Assembly (NCBI GenBank): GCA_902786355.1
Contig: CADABZ010000016.1
Location: 1 to 39,322 of the forward strand
Direction of reading: 5' to 3'
Source: an uncultured Eubacteriales bacterium
Lineage (GTDB): Bacteria; Bacillota; Clostridia; Peptostreptococcales; Anaerovoracaceae
DNA: 39,322 bases
This document shows positions 1-7,782 of this stretch, piece by piece. How positions within the stretch are numbered: position 1 is the stretch's first letter; the number at the start of each line of letters is the position of its first letter. The position numbers and the translations under genes are program-made. The notes beneath the pieces were generated by a model. The model was not told the DNA's origin and made no database searches. It was given only the letters and a program-made list of their open reading frames with translations.

Positions 1-97
1 TGATAAGTGGAGAGCCGTATACCTCGAGAGGGGTACGTACGGTTCGGGAGGGAGTGGATGCGAGACCTCACTGAGGACTCGCCGAAGCTTACCTCAT
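1..97 (+). mobile_element. 3' end of a group II intron (domains V and VI)
   Basis: Positions 12-45 form a 34-nt domain V hairpin: an outer 9-bp stem starting GAGCC with the AGC triad, a 2-nt bulge (AC at 35-36), an inner 5-bp stem and a GAGA tetraloop (26-29). Positions 46-97 fold as domain VI, with an unpaired A at 91, seven nucleotides from the proposed 3' splice site after position 97, as expected for the branch-point adenosine. The sequence after 97 reads straight into the C-terminal part of a VirD4 coupling protein, which supports the splice position. The intron body and any reverse transcriptase lie upstream of the window. Confidence 0.85.
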
Positions 98-607
98 GAT
101 GAGTTCGTATATCTGGGAGGAAATGAGAAGGAGACACATAAGTATGTATCCGAACTGCTCGGTAAAGAGACTATAGATACGAACACTTATGGTAAGAGTA
201 CAGGCCGAAATGGGAACTACTCGACGAATTATCAGAATACGGGTAGAGAACTGATGACTCCTGATGAGGTGCGTATGCTGGACAACAGGTACGCACTTCT
301 TTTCATTAGGGGAGAAAGACCTGTCATGGACTTTAAGTTCGATATCCTGAAGCATCCGTCAGTCAGGCTGACGACAGATGGACAAGCTGATCCGTATATC
401 CACGGAGAACCATGGGATGCAGGGTCGTCGATAGAACTGGTTTCAGATCCGAAGCTTATTGCGGATGCTGCTGCCAATGCAAAACAGATAGAGCTGACGG
501 ATACAAACTATGTGCTTCTGTCAGAGGAAGATGTTGAGAACGAGATTAATAATGAAAAAGATAAGAAAGAGGTATTGAATGGAAGAAAAGAAAAACAAAC
601 TGATTGA
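98..607 (+). CDS. virD4: VirD4/TraG-type type IV coupling protein, C-terminal exon (partial, intron-interrupted)
   Basis: The frame is open from the intron 3' splice site to a TGA at 605-607, giving 169 residues. It begins DEFVYLGGNEKETHKYVSEL and contains the coupling-protein C-terminal signature (GKETIDTNTYG, then a GRELMTPDEVRML segment and YALLFIRGERP). VirD4 is the membrane ATPase that brings the relaxosome to the type IV secretion channel. The Walker A part must lie upstream of the intron, outside the window. The last 29 bases overlap the next gene. Without intron splicing no intact coupling protein could be made, so transfer may depend on splicing. An internal ATG at 254 is not the natural start, because conserved sequence precedes it. 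Confidence 0.85.
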   Translation, partial: DEFVYLGGNEKETHKYVSELLGKETIDTNTYGKSTGRNGNYSTNYQNTGRELMTPDEVRMLDNRYALLFIRGERPVMDFKFDILKHPSVRLTTDGQADPYIHGEPWDAGSSIELVSDPKLIADAAANAKQIELTDTNYVLLSEEDVENEINNEKDKKEVLNGRKEKQTD

Positions 608-917
608 CCTTAAGGGTGCGAATAGCACTATGAAGCTGGGGCTTGTCCTTTATGCTGTTATAGTCGTTGCTCTGATTGTAGGAGCATGCCATGCATATGC
701 AGCAGGGGATCCAATCTCGACAGTAAACAAACTGTCAGAGTTCATTTTCAGCCTTATACGTGCAATAGGACTCATACTTCTCGGACTTGGTATCATGCAG
801 GTAGGACTTTCGCTGAAGTCGCATGATCCGTCACAACGCGCAAACGGGTTCCTGACCGTAGCGGGCGGTATCATTATTACCTTTACCAAGGAAATCCTGA
901 ATATGATCACTGGCTAA
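579..917 (+). CDS. small two-helix membrane protein, VirB2/Maff2-like conjugation pilin candidate
   Basis: 112 residues. A first hydrophobic segment at about 22-41 ends near AYAAG, compatible with signal cleavage. Two further hydrophobic helices lie at about 55-75 and 88-110, separated by a short basic/polar loop (SLKSHDPSQRANG). This size and layout match the VirB2/TrbC-like and Maff2 family proteins that sit just after virD4 in clostridial conjugative elements. The start overlaps the end of virD4 by 29 bases, and an AGAGG site lies upstream, suggesting translational coupling. Family assignment is by architecture and position, not strong sequence identity. Confidence 0.65.
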   Translation: MEEKKNKLIDLKGANSTMKLGLVLYAVIVVALIVGACHAYAAGDPISTVNKLSEFIFSLIRAIGLILLGLGIMQVGLSLKSHDPSQRANGFLTVAGGIIITFTKEILNMITG

Positions 918-933
918 TAATCAGGAACCCATA

Positions 934-967
934 GGCTGGCCTAAGCAGGTAATGGCTTTGGCCAGCC
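934..967 (+). other. strong stem-loop between the pilin-like gene and the lipoprotein gene
   Basis: A perfect 8-bp stem (GGCTGGCC with GGCCAGCC) encloses an 18-nt loop. No U-run follows, so it is not a classical intrinsic terminator. It may be a processing or stability element separating differently expressed genes. Confidence 0.5.
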
Positions 968-1008
968 AGCTATTGTAAAATCAATATGAACAAGGGAGGA
1001 AACAGCTT

Positions 1009-1563
1009 ATGAAAAAGCTTAGCAAAATAGTTTGCCTGCTTATGGTACTTGTGCTGATGATAGTAATGACAGCGTGCGGTTCTAAGAAAGAATCAACTGA
1101 AGAACCGGTTACAGATGCACAGACAGAAGAACAGGCTTCAACTGATGAAGCATCTGACGACTACGATATTGCTGCGAATCTCAAATTGATGGGCGACCCG
1201 GAAGGTGTGAAGATCGTTGATACAGACCATTTTACACTGACACTTCCGCTCGGAGGCACCTGGGACTATGACTACGACAGCAAGACATCGATCACTTTCT
1301 ACAATATTGCAGGAAGAGAAGCCGATTGCGGTGGAAGGTTGTTCTCACTAGTTGCATACGAACCAGATGATGACTCATATAAAGGACTCCCGCATTATAG
1401 TGTAGTGGGTGAAAGCGGCGGAAAGGTTTATGTAGCTGAGTATCCATCAGATGTTCAGGCAGATGTTGAAGTGGAAGAGCACATGAAACAGTACGAGACT
1501 GTTTACGCGGAAGTTAACAAGATTGAAGCAAAGGCTGCTGACAGTCCACTGGTATTGAAATAA
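1009..1563 (+). CDS. predicted lipoprotein of unknown function in the conjugation module
   Basis: 184 residues with a type II signal peptide: KK at the N-terminus, a hydrophobic core at 5-20 and a lipobox ending TAC-G with the modified cysteine at about residue 23. An acidic, Glu/Thr/Ser-rich linker follows, then a soluble domain with a LTLPLGGTWDYDYDSK segment. Preceded by GGGAGG at good spacing. No recognised family. Its place inside the transfer operon suggests a surface-exposed accessory of the secretion channel or an exclusion factor, but this is inference. Confidence 0.8.
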   Translation: MKKLSKIVCLLMVLVLMIVMTACGSKKESTEEPVTDAQTEEQASTDEASDDYDIAANLKLMGDPEGVKIVDTDHFTLTLPLGGTWDYDYDSKTSITFYNIAGREADCGGRLFSLVAYEPDDDSYKGLPHYSVVGESGGKVYVAEYPSDVQADVEVEEHMKQYETVYAEVNKIEAKAADSPLVLK

Positions 1564-1577
1564 TTTTGCAAAACCTC

Positions 1578-1608
1578 TTGACCTTCCACTTTGTGGAAGG
1601 ACTAATCT
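1578..1608 (+). promoter_or_regulatory. MerR-type promoter/operator with 19-bp spacer
   Basis: A -35 element TTGACC (1578-1583) and a -10 element TAATCT (1603-1608) are separated by 19 bp, longer than the usual 17. The spacer is filled by a perfect dyad (CCTTCCAC-TTT-GTGGAAGG, 1582-1600). This is the hallmark arrangement for MerR-family activation, where the regulator untwists an overlong spacer. It lies directly upstream of a MerR gene, so autoregulation is likely. Confidence 0.85.
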
Positions 1609-1639
1609 CGTGACAGAGAAACAGAAAACGGAGGCATTG

Positions 1640-2377
1640 ATGAAGATCAATCAGGCTGCGGAGCTCGCAGGCATCACAAGCAAGAATATACGATTCTATG
1701 AAGATCAGGGTCTTATTGCTCCTGCGCGTGATTCCAGTAATGGTTACAGAGATTATTCGATGGAAGATGTCGAGCAGCTCTGCAGGATCAAGCTTTTGCG
1801 CATGCTGGGGATATCCTGTGAGAACATCCGCAGGCTTCAATCCGGTGAGCTGGATTTTGACACTTGCATGGATGATCGCATGGCAGAACTTGAGAAGACC
1901 AGCAGCAATATCGAACACATGAAGACCATGTGCAGAATGCTGAGAGACGAGGCTGACAACTTGTCTGAAGTCAAAGCTTCCGTTTACCTCGAGAGAATGA
2001 ATGAACTTGAGAAGGGAGGTGCAAAATTCGTCAATGCACGAATGACAGATATGAGGAAAAGAAAAACAGGCGCGATAATATCAGCTATAGTGATATTCAC
2101 ATTCCTGATACTGGTTATTGGAGCGATGCTTTATTTTAACGCATCGGATCCGGCACCTAAGGGAGTGATAGTGTTCTTTATCATTGTGGGTGCAGTAATA
2201 GCCGTTTCTGTAGGATATGTGCTGAAACAAAGACTCGATGAGGTCAGGAAAGGAGAGATAGATGAAGCTTCTAAACTTCATGGCCGGAATGAAGACTCTG
2301 GTGGGTGGAGAGATCAGGGGCTACACAGAGATGCTGATCGAGGCAAGACAGCTTGCAACCAAGCGCATGGTAGATGA
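1640..2377 (+). CDS. MerR-family transcriptional regulator with C-terminal membrane segments
   Basis: From ATG 1640 (CGGAGG five bases upstream) the protein begins MKINQAAELAGITSKNIRFY, the canonical MerR winged-helix start. The GTG at 1610 would lie at the promoter's own transcription start and is rejected. After the DNA-binding domain (about 1-70) comes a helical dimerisation region, then two hydrophobic segments at about residues 145-167 and 174-193 that may anchor it in the membrane. The last ~40 residues, after DEASK, are read in the frame overlapping the next gene by 116 bases, and they look unlike natural protein. The ancestral stop may have been lost or the tail frameshifted. The ligand is unknown. 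Confidence 0.8.
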   Translation: MKINQAAELAGITSKNIRFYEDQGLIAPARDSSNGYRDYSMEDVEQLCRIKLLRMLGISCENIRRLQSGELDFDTCMDDRMAELEKTSSNIEHMKTMCRMLRDEADNLSEVKASVYLERMNELEKGGAKFVNARMTDMRKRKTGAIISAIVIFTFLILVIGAMLYFNASDPAPKGVIVFFIIVGAVIAVSVGYVLKQRLDEVRKGEIDEASKLHGRNEDSGGWRDQGLHRDADRGKTACNQAHGR

Positions 2378-2498
2378 AGCCGAAGAACTTGGCGCAGATG
2401 CTGTAGTAGGTCTCAGATACGGATCATCTCAGGTCATGGACGGTGCTGCTGAAGTCCTTGCATACGGAACGGCAGTAAAGATTGTCGGAAAGAAATAG
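2262..2498 (+). CDS. YbjQ/UPF0145-like heavy-metal-binding-domain protein (short form)
   Basis: 78 residues with the conserved pattern GGEIRGYTEMLIEARQLATK followed by MVDEAEELGADAVVGLRYGSS and AAEVLAYGTAVK, typical of YbjQ-family proteins. It lacks the first ~25 residues of standard family members. A good ribosome site (AAAGGAGA) sits ahead of ATG 2262 even though this lies inside the MerR frame. It is probably co-transcribed with and coupled to the MerR gene. The biochemical role of the family is not established. Confidence 0.75.
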   Translation: MKLLNFMAGMKTLVGGEIRGYTEMLIEARQLATKRMVDEAEELGADAVVGLRYGSSQVMDGAAEVLAYGTAVKIVGKK

Positions 2499-2580
2499 AC
2501 AACAATTAATTGAATACAGATATGGGCCGATGATTGCAACAGAGCAGTCATTGGCCTTTTCTTGTTGGAACGGAGGACAA

Positions 2581-2742
2581 ATGAATCAGAGCAAAGTAAA
2601 GAATGTAGATGGCAAGGTCGGTGAAGGTGTCAGGTTCGAGCGTATCCGCAGAATTACAGGATACCTTGTAGGAACTATCGACCGCTTCAATGACGCGAAG
2701 GCCTCGGAAGTCAGGGAACGAGTCAAACATGGAATGAAATAA
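2581..2742 (+). CDS. small NrdD-C-terminus-like protein
   Basis: 53 residues from ATG 2581, which has a GGAGG site seven bases upstream. An in-frame start at 2482 lies inside the preceding gene and is rejected. The core RFERIRRITGYLVGTIDRFN resembles the C-terminal segment of anaerobic ribonucleotide reductase NrdD, but there are no catalytic cysteines or glycyl-radical motif. Tiny proteins of this kind are often annotated as anaerobic ribonucleoside-triphosphate reductase in clostridial conjugative elements. The function is unknown and the enzyme name should not be taken literally. Confidence 0.6.
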   Translation: MNQSKVKNVDGKVGEGVRFERIRRITGYLVGTIDRFNDAKASEVRERVKHGMK

Positions 2743-2822
2743 GCAATCTGCCGGTACATATCGATGGAAGGAGGTGGAGTCTTTATGCATAACAAGCGAG
2801 TTCAGAAAGGAGGCGAGGCTTC

Positions 2823-3662
2823 TTGGACAGTGACAACTGGGTAGTGCAGAACCTGCAGAATGCACTGGATACCTGGAACAATAAGATGGCTGAGGTATGG
2901 TCGCTTCTGACCATGTCACCGCAGAGTTTCAAGGGCGGGGGCATATGGCATGTGATACTTCAGATCAACGGAGCAGTTAAGGCTATTGGGCTGGCGCTGC
3001 TCGTTTTGTTTTTTCTGGTCGGAGTGGTCAAGACGAGCGGCAGTCTGACAGACATCAAGAGACCTGAGCATGCATTGAAGCTGTTCATCAGGTTCGCCAT
3101 AGCAAAGGGAGTAGTTACTTATGGCCTGGATCTGATGATGGCTCTGTTTGAGATAGCTCAGGGCGTGATGTCTACGATAATGCGTGCTTCCGGCATAGGG
3201 TCGGTGAGCAAAACAAAGCTGCCTAGTGCGATGGTTACGGCAATAGAGGACTGTGGATTCTTTGAGAGTATCCCTCTATGGGCGGTGACGCTAATAGGCA
3301 GCCTGTTTATCACCGTTCTGTCGTTCATAATCATACTCACGGTGTACGGCAGATTCTTCAAGTTGTATATGTACACGGCGATTGCGCCTATACCGCTGTC
3401 GACCTTTGCCGGTCAGCCTACACAGAACATCGGCATCGGCTTTCTGAAGAACTATGCTGCTGTGTGCTTTGAGGGAGCAATAATCGTCCTCGCATGCATC
3501 ATCTTCAGCAAGTTCGCGGCAAGTCCGCCAGTGGTAGACAAGGATGTAGCAGCAGCAACCATGGTATGGAAGTATGTCGGCGAATTGGCATTCAACATGC
3601 TTGTCTTAGTAGGCGCGGTCAAGATGAGCGACCATATTTCAAAAGAAGTAATGGGCCTGTAG
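2823..3662 (+). CDS. VirB6/TrbL-like polytopic conjugation membrane protein
   Basis: 279 residues starting at TTG 2823 behind an AAAGGAGG site. About six hydrophobic segments are visible (roughly 48-68, 90-118, 150-180, 183-200, 218-240, 255-275), with a conserved-looking block of small residues and Pro (YTAIAPIPLSTFAGQ). This matches the TrbL/VirB6-like inner-membrane channel proteins found between the pilin-like protein and PrgI/VirB4 in Gram-positive systems. Likely part of the translocation channel. Confidence 0.8.
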   Translation: MDSDNWVVQNLQNALDTWNNKMAEVWSLLTMSPQSFKGGGIWHVILQINGAVKAIGLALLVLFFLVGVVKTSGSLTDIKRPEHALKLFIRFAIAKGVVTYGLDLMMALFEIAQGVMSTIMRASGIGSVSKTKLPSAMVTAIEDCGFFESIPLWAVTLIGSLFITVLSFIIILTVYGRFFKLYMYTAIAPIPLSTFAGQPTQNIGIGFLKNYAAVCFEGAIIVLACIIFSKFAASPPVVDKDVAAATMVWKYVGELAFNMLVLVGAVKMSDHISKEVMGL

Positions 3663-3675
3663 AAAGGAGGAATGC

Positions 3676-3813
3676 ATGGAAAAGGAAGTTATTACTCAGG
3701 AAGAGATCCGCAATGCAAGAGAGAGACAGGCGGACAGAATGACAAGTTACCATTTCAAACTGTGGATGATGGAAAGGATGAAGGAAGATTATGGACGTAA
3801 AGAAATTCATTAA
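3676..3813 (+). CDS. 45-residue hypothetical conjugation-module protein
   Basis: ATG 3676 has a perfect AGGAGG site five bases upstream. The frame encodes a charged helical peptide (MEKEVITQEEIRNARERQAD then MTSYHFKLWMMERM) ending at TAA 3811-3813. It overlaps the start of the next gene by 23 bases, a sign of translational coupling. No family recognised. The ribosome site and tight packing support it as a real gene. Confidence 0.6.
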   Translation: MEKEVITQEEIRNARERQADRMTSYHFKLWMMERMKEDYGRKEIH

Positions 3814-4747
3814 TATTATCAAGGAAGAACTCCCGGACTTCCTGCCGGAGGAAGTGTACCAGGACCTCACAATCGATTATGTGGAAGTGTCCAAAATGAA
3901 CGATCAGAAACTGCATGGGCTCACGTTCAGACCGAAGGGCAGCGATGCTGCTCCTACGCTATATGTTGACGATCTGTACGAGCGTCATCAGAACGGAGAA
4001 GACATCGGTTTTCTGCTCGTAGATCTGGCAAACAGGTATGAGGCGGCAAGGCACGCACCGACACCTCCTGATATCGATATCAGCTGGGATAAGGTCAGAG
4101 ACAATCTCAGCTTCAGACTGCTCGAGAAGAGCCGCAATGCGGACTTTCTGTCTAATATGACGTATGCCGATGTCGGCAACGGCCTGGCACTGATCGTGGA
4201 TATCAATATGCCCGGGGACAGGGACGGAGACTGGAGGATTGCAGTGAATCACGGGGTCATGGAGGCACTGGGAGTGGACAAGGAGACACTCTTCTTCACT
4301 GCGATGGACGATGCTCTTGTCAATGATCCACCGGTACTGACTGACATGACTCAGGCTCTCTTCAGCTCGGACAAGGAGAATCTGCTCGACAGATCAGCAC
4401 CGATGGATCCTTCAGAGGTAGGCGGGATGTACGTGCTTACCACAGAGAGTGGCAATCTCGGGGCATGTGCACTGTTTTATCCTGACGTACAGGATAAAGC
4501 AGCGGAGCTTATGGGCTCTGGATATTACGTCCTCCCATCGAGCACGCACGAATGCATTCTGGTTCCTGATACCGCAGGGCATAATGAAAAGGATCTCTGC
4601 GCGATGGTCAAGGAGGCCAACAGGACGGTAGTAGAGCCGAAGGACGTGCTCTCGGATAATGTTTATCACTTTGATAAAGACTCAAGACAGCTCACAAAGG
4701 TGGCTGCAGACAGAGAAAGAGATTCCATGGTAGCCGAAGTGAGGTGA
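3791..4747 (+). CDS. DUF5688-family protein
   Basis: 318 residues, soluble, with no signal peptide or membrane segment. The layout and sequence (N-terminal LYVDDLYERHQNGEDIGFLL, a central ADFLSNMTYADVGNGLALIV, C-terminal SGYYVLPSSTHECILVPD) match DUF5688 proteins, which are common in Lachnospiraceae mobile elements and often occur in several copies. The biochemical function is unknown. Its position between the VirB6-like and PrgI genes suggests a cytoplasmic accessory to conjugation. Confidence 0.7.
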   Translation: MDVKKFINIIKEELPDFLPEEVYQDLTIDYVEVSKMNDQKLHGLTFRPKGSDAAPTLYVDDLYERHQNGEDIGFLLVDLANRYEAARHAPTPPDIDISWDKVRDNLSFRLLEKSRNADFLSNMTYADVGNGLALIVDINMPGDRDGDWRIAVNHGVMEALGVDKETLFFTAMDDALVNDPPVLTDMTQALFSSDKENLLDRSAPMDPSEVGGMYVLTTESGNLGACALFYPDVQDKAAELMGSGYYVLPSSTHECILVPDTAGHNEKDLCAMVKEANRTVVEPKDVLSDNVYHFDKDSRQLTKVAADRERDSMVAEVR

Positions 4748-4752
4748 TATGG

Positions 4753-5208
4753 ATGGAAGTCAAGATCAATAAGGAAATAAGAGACTATTCTGAGTCTATG
4801 TTCTTCGGACTGTCAATGAGACAGTTCTTTTTTTCTGTCCTGGCATGCGGCATCGCAGTCCTGATCTACTTCAGGCTCGAGCCGCTGCTCGGACTTGAGA
4901 CCACCAGCTGGCTTTGCATAGTGGCGGCATTTCCTTTTGCTGCGATCGGCTTTCTCAGATACAACGGCATGACTGCAGAGCAGTTCATATGGGCATGGAT
5001 CAAATCGATGATCCTGACGCCGCGTGTCCTGACTATCGGCAATTGCAACTACTACTATGACATGGCTTCAGATGCCGCCAAAGAGAGGAAGAGCAGGAAA
5101 CGTTTTCACAGAAGGGGAACCAGACAAAAGCGAAAGCCGGTCAAAGGCAGTGAGCCAAAAGCAGCAAGGAAGTCCAGCAAGAGAATAGACACAAAGGAGA
5201 GGAGGTGA
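4753..5208 (+). CDS. prgI: PrgI-family conjugation membrane protein
   Basis: 151 residues starting MEVKINKEIRDYSESMFFGL, the typical PrgI opening, with two hydrophobic hairpin helices at about 27-45 and 53-72. The C-terminal third is highly basic (RKRFHRRGTRQKRKP). ATG 4753 is chosen over GTG 4744 because the GAGGTG ribosome site spans 4741-4746. PrgI proteins lie directly upstream of VirB4 ATPases in Firmicutes type IV systems and are thought to form an inner-membrane part of the channel, analogous to VirB3. The next gene starts seven bases downstream. Confidence 0.85.
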   Translation: MEVKINKEIRDYSESMFFGLSMRQFFFSVLACGIAVLIYFRLEPLLGLETTSWLCIVAAFPFAAIGFLRYNGMTAEQFIWAWIKSMILTPRVLTIGNCNYYYDMASDAAKERKSRKRFHRRGTRQKRKPVKGSEPKAARKSSKRIDTKERR

Positions 5209-5214
5209 TGCTTA

Positions 5215-7689
5215 TTGTCCAGGACACTTAGAAACATAATGAGAAGAGACAGGGACACATTCAAAGTGCCGAAGAAGGTGCAGGACATACTGCCTGTAAA
5301 GATGATATGGACTGACGGAATCTTTCTCTCGGGGCGCAACCGCTACAGCAAGATGTTCCTGTTCACGGATATCAACTTTGCCGTTGCATCCCGCGAAGAC
5401 AAGAAGGGCATGATAGAACAGTATGCCGAAGTCATTAACTCATTCGACTCCGACTGCAGCTACAAGATGACCATCAACAACAGATTGCTGAACAGGATGG
5501 ACTTTGAGGATGATGTCCTGATGACGCTCCTCAGGGACAAGCTCGATATATACAGAAATGAGTATAACGAGCTTATGGTGAACATGGCAACAGGCACTAA
5601 CTCCATAGTGCAGGACAAGTATATCCTCATCGCAGTCCACGCAAAGAATGTCGATGATGCCAGGATACAGCTGACCAGGATCGGAGGAGAACTCAGAGGT
5701 TACTTCTCAAGAATGGGTTCCATCTGCAGAGAACTCGATGCCAATGACAGGCTCAGGATCATACACGACTTCTTCAGACACGGAGAGGAGTCTTACTACC
5801 ATTTCGATATCCGCGAGATGATGAAGAAAGGCTACGACTTCCGTGACTATGTATGCCCTGACAGCTTCGAGCATCATTCCGACTATTTCAAGATCGGGGA
5901 CAGATACGGAAGAGAACTTCTCTTCAGAGACTACGCATCATATATAAGTGATGACCTTGTCGCCAAGATGACGGACACCAGCAGATGCATGATGCTCTCG
6001 ATCGATGTTGAGCCGGTCCCAATGGATGAGGCCATAAGGGAGGCGGAGCAGCGTGTGCTTGGAGTTGAGACGAACATTGCCAACTACCAGCGCAGGCAGA
6101 ACATGAACAACAACTTCTCAGCCATCCTGCCGTACGACATGATGCAGCAGAGAAGGGAGACTCAGGAATTCCTGGATGATCTGGTCGCCAGAGACCAGAG
6201 AATGATGTATGCAGTCATCACCATGGTGATCACAGCAGATACCAAGGAGCAGCTTGATAGTGATACCAATGAGATCCTGAACCTGGTAAGAGGCAAGCTC
6301 AATCAGATGTCGATACTAAGGTATCAGCAGCTTGACGGACTTAAGACCACAGTGCCGTTCGGAACCAGATTCATCAATGCATTCAGGACGCTGACGACTT
6401 CTTCTCTTGCTATCTTCATGCCTTTCAGAGTGCAGGAGATAAGAGACAGAGGCGGAATCTACTATGGCAGGAATGTCATTTCCAGGAATCTGATAATTGC
6501 CGACAGGACAAAGCTCCTGAACGGCAATGCGTTCATCATGGGTGTGTCCGGCGGAGGTAAATCGTTCTTCGCAAAGTTCGAGATCGCGCTTCTCAAGCTC
6601 CTCGGAAAGGTGGATATCATTATCATCGATCCGGAGCGCGAATATGCGCCTCTGGTCAATGCGCTTGGCGGTTCAGTGATTGAGATATCTGCAGCTTCGC
6701 CTAACCATATCAACGCTATGGATCTCTCAAGAGATTACAGTGAGACTGATCCTGTGATAGAGAAGTCGCAGTTCCTGCAGTCGCTGTGTGAGCAGATCAT
6801 TTCAGGGCATAAGTTTTCAAGAGGCCAGCAGTCCATAATAGACCGCTGCACGGAGATAGTGTACCGCTACTACAAGCAGGGCAACTATATGGGAACGCCG
6901 CCGACTCTGCAGGACTTCAGAGATGTACTCCTGCAGCAACCTGAACCTGAGGCACATGAGCTGGCACTTGAACTCGAACTCTTCACAAGAGGATCTCTCA
7001 ATACCTTTGCCAAACAGACCAATGTGGATACAAGCAACAGCCTTATCTGCTATGACATATTTGAACTTGGCGAGCAGCTCAGAGCAATCGGCATGCTGGT
7101 CATACTTGACTCCATAATGAACCGGATCGCGCAGAACAGGGAGAAGGGCAAGAAGACTTTCATCTATATCGATGAGATCTACCTTCTCTTCATGCACGAA
7201 TACTCAGCGCAGTTCCTCTACAAGCTGTGGAAGAGAGTCCGTAAGTACGGAGCATACTGCACCGGCATCACGCAGAACGTAAGTGATCTGCTGCAGTCAT
7301 ACACAGCAAGGACTATGCTCAGCAACTCTGAGTTCATAGTAATGCTGAATCAGGCAGCATCAGACAGGATCGAACTGGCAAAGCTCCTGAATATCTCGGA
7401 GGACCAGCTGAACTATATCACCAACGTAGAGGCCGGGCATGGACTCATGAAGATTGGTTCAAACCTGGTGCCATTCGAGAATGACTTCCCGAAGAACACT
7501 GAACTGTACAAACTCATGACAACAAAAATCGATGAGAGTGCAGCCTTCCGCAGGCAGGAGCAGACATCCGGAAAGAAGAGTGTGACTCCGGAAGAGGAAG
7601 CAGAGTTCAAACGGAGGATCATGGAAGTGGCCAGGAACAACGAGGGGTTCAGTGATCTCGTAGACAGATATCTCCGAAAGGAGGATTGA
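5215..7689 (+). CDS. virB4: VirB4-type conjugation ATPase
   Basis: 824 residues, full length for the family, from TTG 5215 behind GGAGGTGAT. Walker A is GVSGGGKS at 443-450 and Walker B is FIYIDE at 649-654, followed by the conserved GITQNVSDLL region near 685-695. The N-terminal half is the VirB4 assembly domain. VirB4 is the essential energy-supplying ATPase of type IV secretion and works with PrgI and the VirB6-like channel encoded just upstream. No defects seen. Confidence 0.95.
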   Translation: MSRTLRNIMRRDRDTFKVPKKVQDILPVKMIWTDGIFLSGRNRYSKMFLFTDINFAVASREDKKGMIEQYAEVINSFDSDCSYKMTINNRLLNRMDFEDDVLMTLLRDKLDIYRNEYNELMVNMATGTNSIVQDKYILIAVHAKNVDDARIQLTRIGGELRGYFSRMGSICRELDANDRLRIIHDFFRHGEESYYHFDIREMMKKGYDFRDYVCPDSFEHHSDYFKIGDRYGRELLFRDYASYISDDLVAKMTDTSRCMMLSIDVEPVPMDEAIREAEQRVLGVETNIANYQRRQNMNNNFSAILPYDMMQQRRETQEFLDDLVARDQRMMYAVITMVITADTKEQLDSDTNEILNLVRGKLNQMSILRYQQLDGLKTTVPFGTRFINAFRTLTTSSLAIFMPFRVQEIRDRGGIYYGRNVISRNLIIADRTKLLNGNAFIMGVSGGGKSFFAKFEIALLKLLGKVDIIIIDPEREYAPLVNALGGSVIEISAASPNHINAMDLSRDYSETDPVIEKSQFLQSLCEQIISGHKFSRGQQSIIDRCTEIVYRYYKQGNYMGTPPTLQDFRDVLLQQPEPEAHELALELELFTRGSLNTFAKQTNVDTSNSLICYDIFELGEQLRAIGMLVILDSIMNRIAQNREKGKKTFIYIDEIYLLFMHEYSAQFLYKLWKRVRKYGAYCTGITQNVSDLLQSYTARTMLSNSEFIVMLNQAASDRIELAKLLNISEDQLNYITNVEAGHGLMKIGSNLVPFENDFPKNTELYKLMTTKIDESAAFRRQEQTSGKKSVTPEEEAEFKRRIMEVARNNEGFSDLVDRYLRKED

Positions 7690-7695
7690 TCCAAT

Positions 7696-7747
7696 GAAGC
7701 GGCAGCTGCCGCTTCGGTACATCGGACGCACCTAAAAGGGTGCTTTT
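7696..7747 (+). terminator. palindrome plus weak intrinsic terminator between virB4 and the CHAP gene
   Basis: A perfect 20-bp palindrome at 7696-7715 (10 bp per arm) is followed by a second hairpin, GCACC-TAAAAG-GGTGC (7728-7743), with a short T-run (7744-7747). The second has terminator form. Together they may tune expression of the cell-wall hydrolase relative to virB4. Confidence 0.5.
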
Positions 7748-7782
7748 ATAATGTCCGGATTCTGAGGAGAGGAGGGAACTAA

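Noticed and set aside
1610-1640. GTG start for the MerR gene at 1610
   Set aside because: It lies two bases after the -10 element; the ATG at 1640 has the ribosome site and the conserved MerR N-terminus.
2784-2843. 19-codon frame MHNKRVQKGGEASWTVTTG
   Set aside because: It has a good ribosome site but mostly spans the ribosome site and start of the VirB6-like gene; too little to call a gene.
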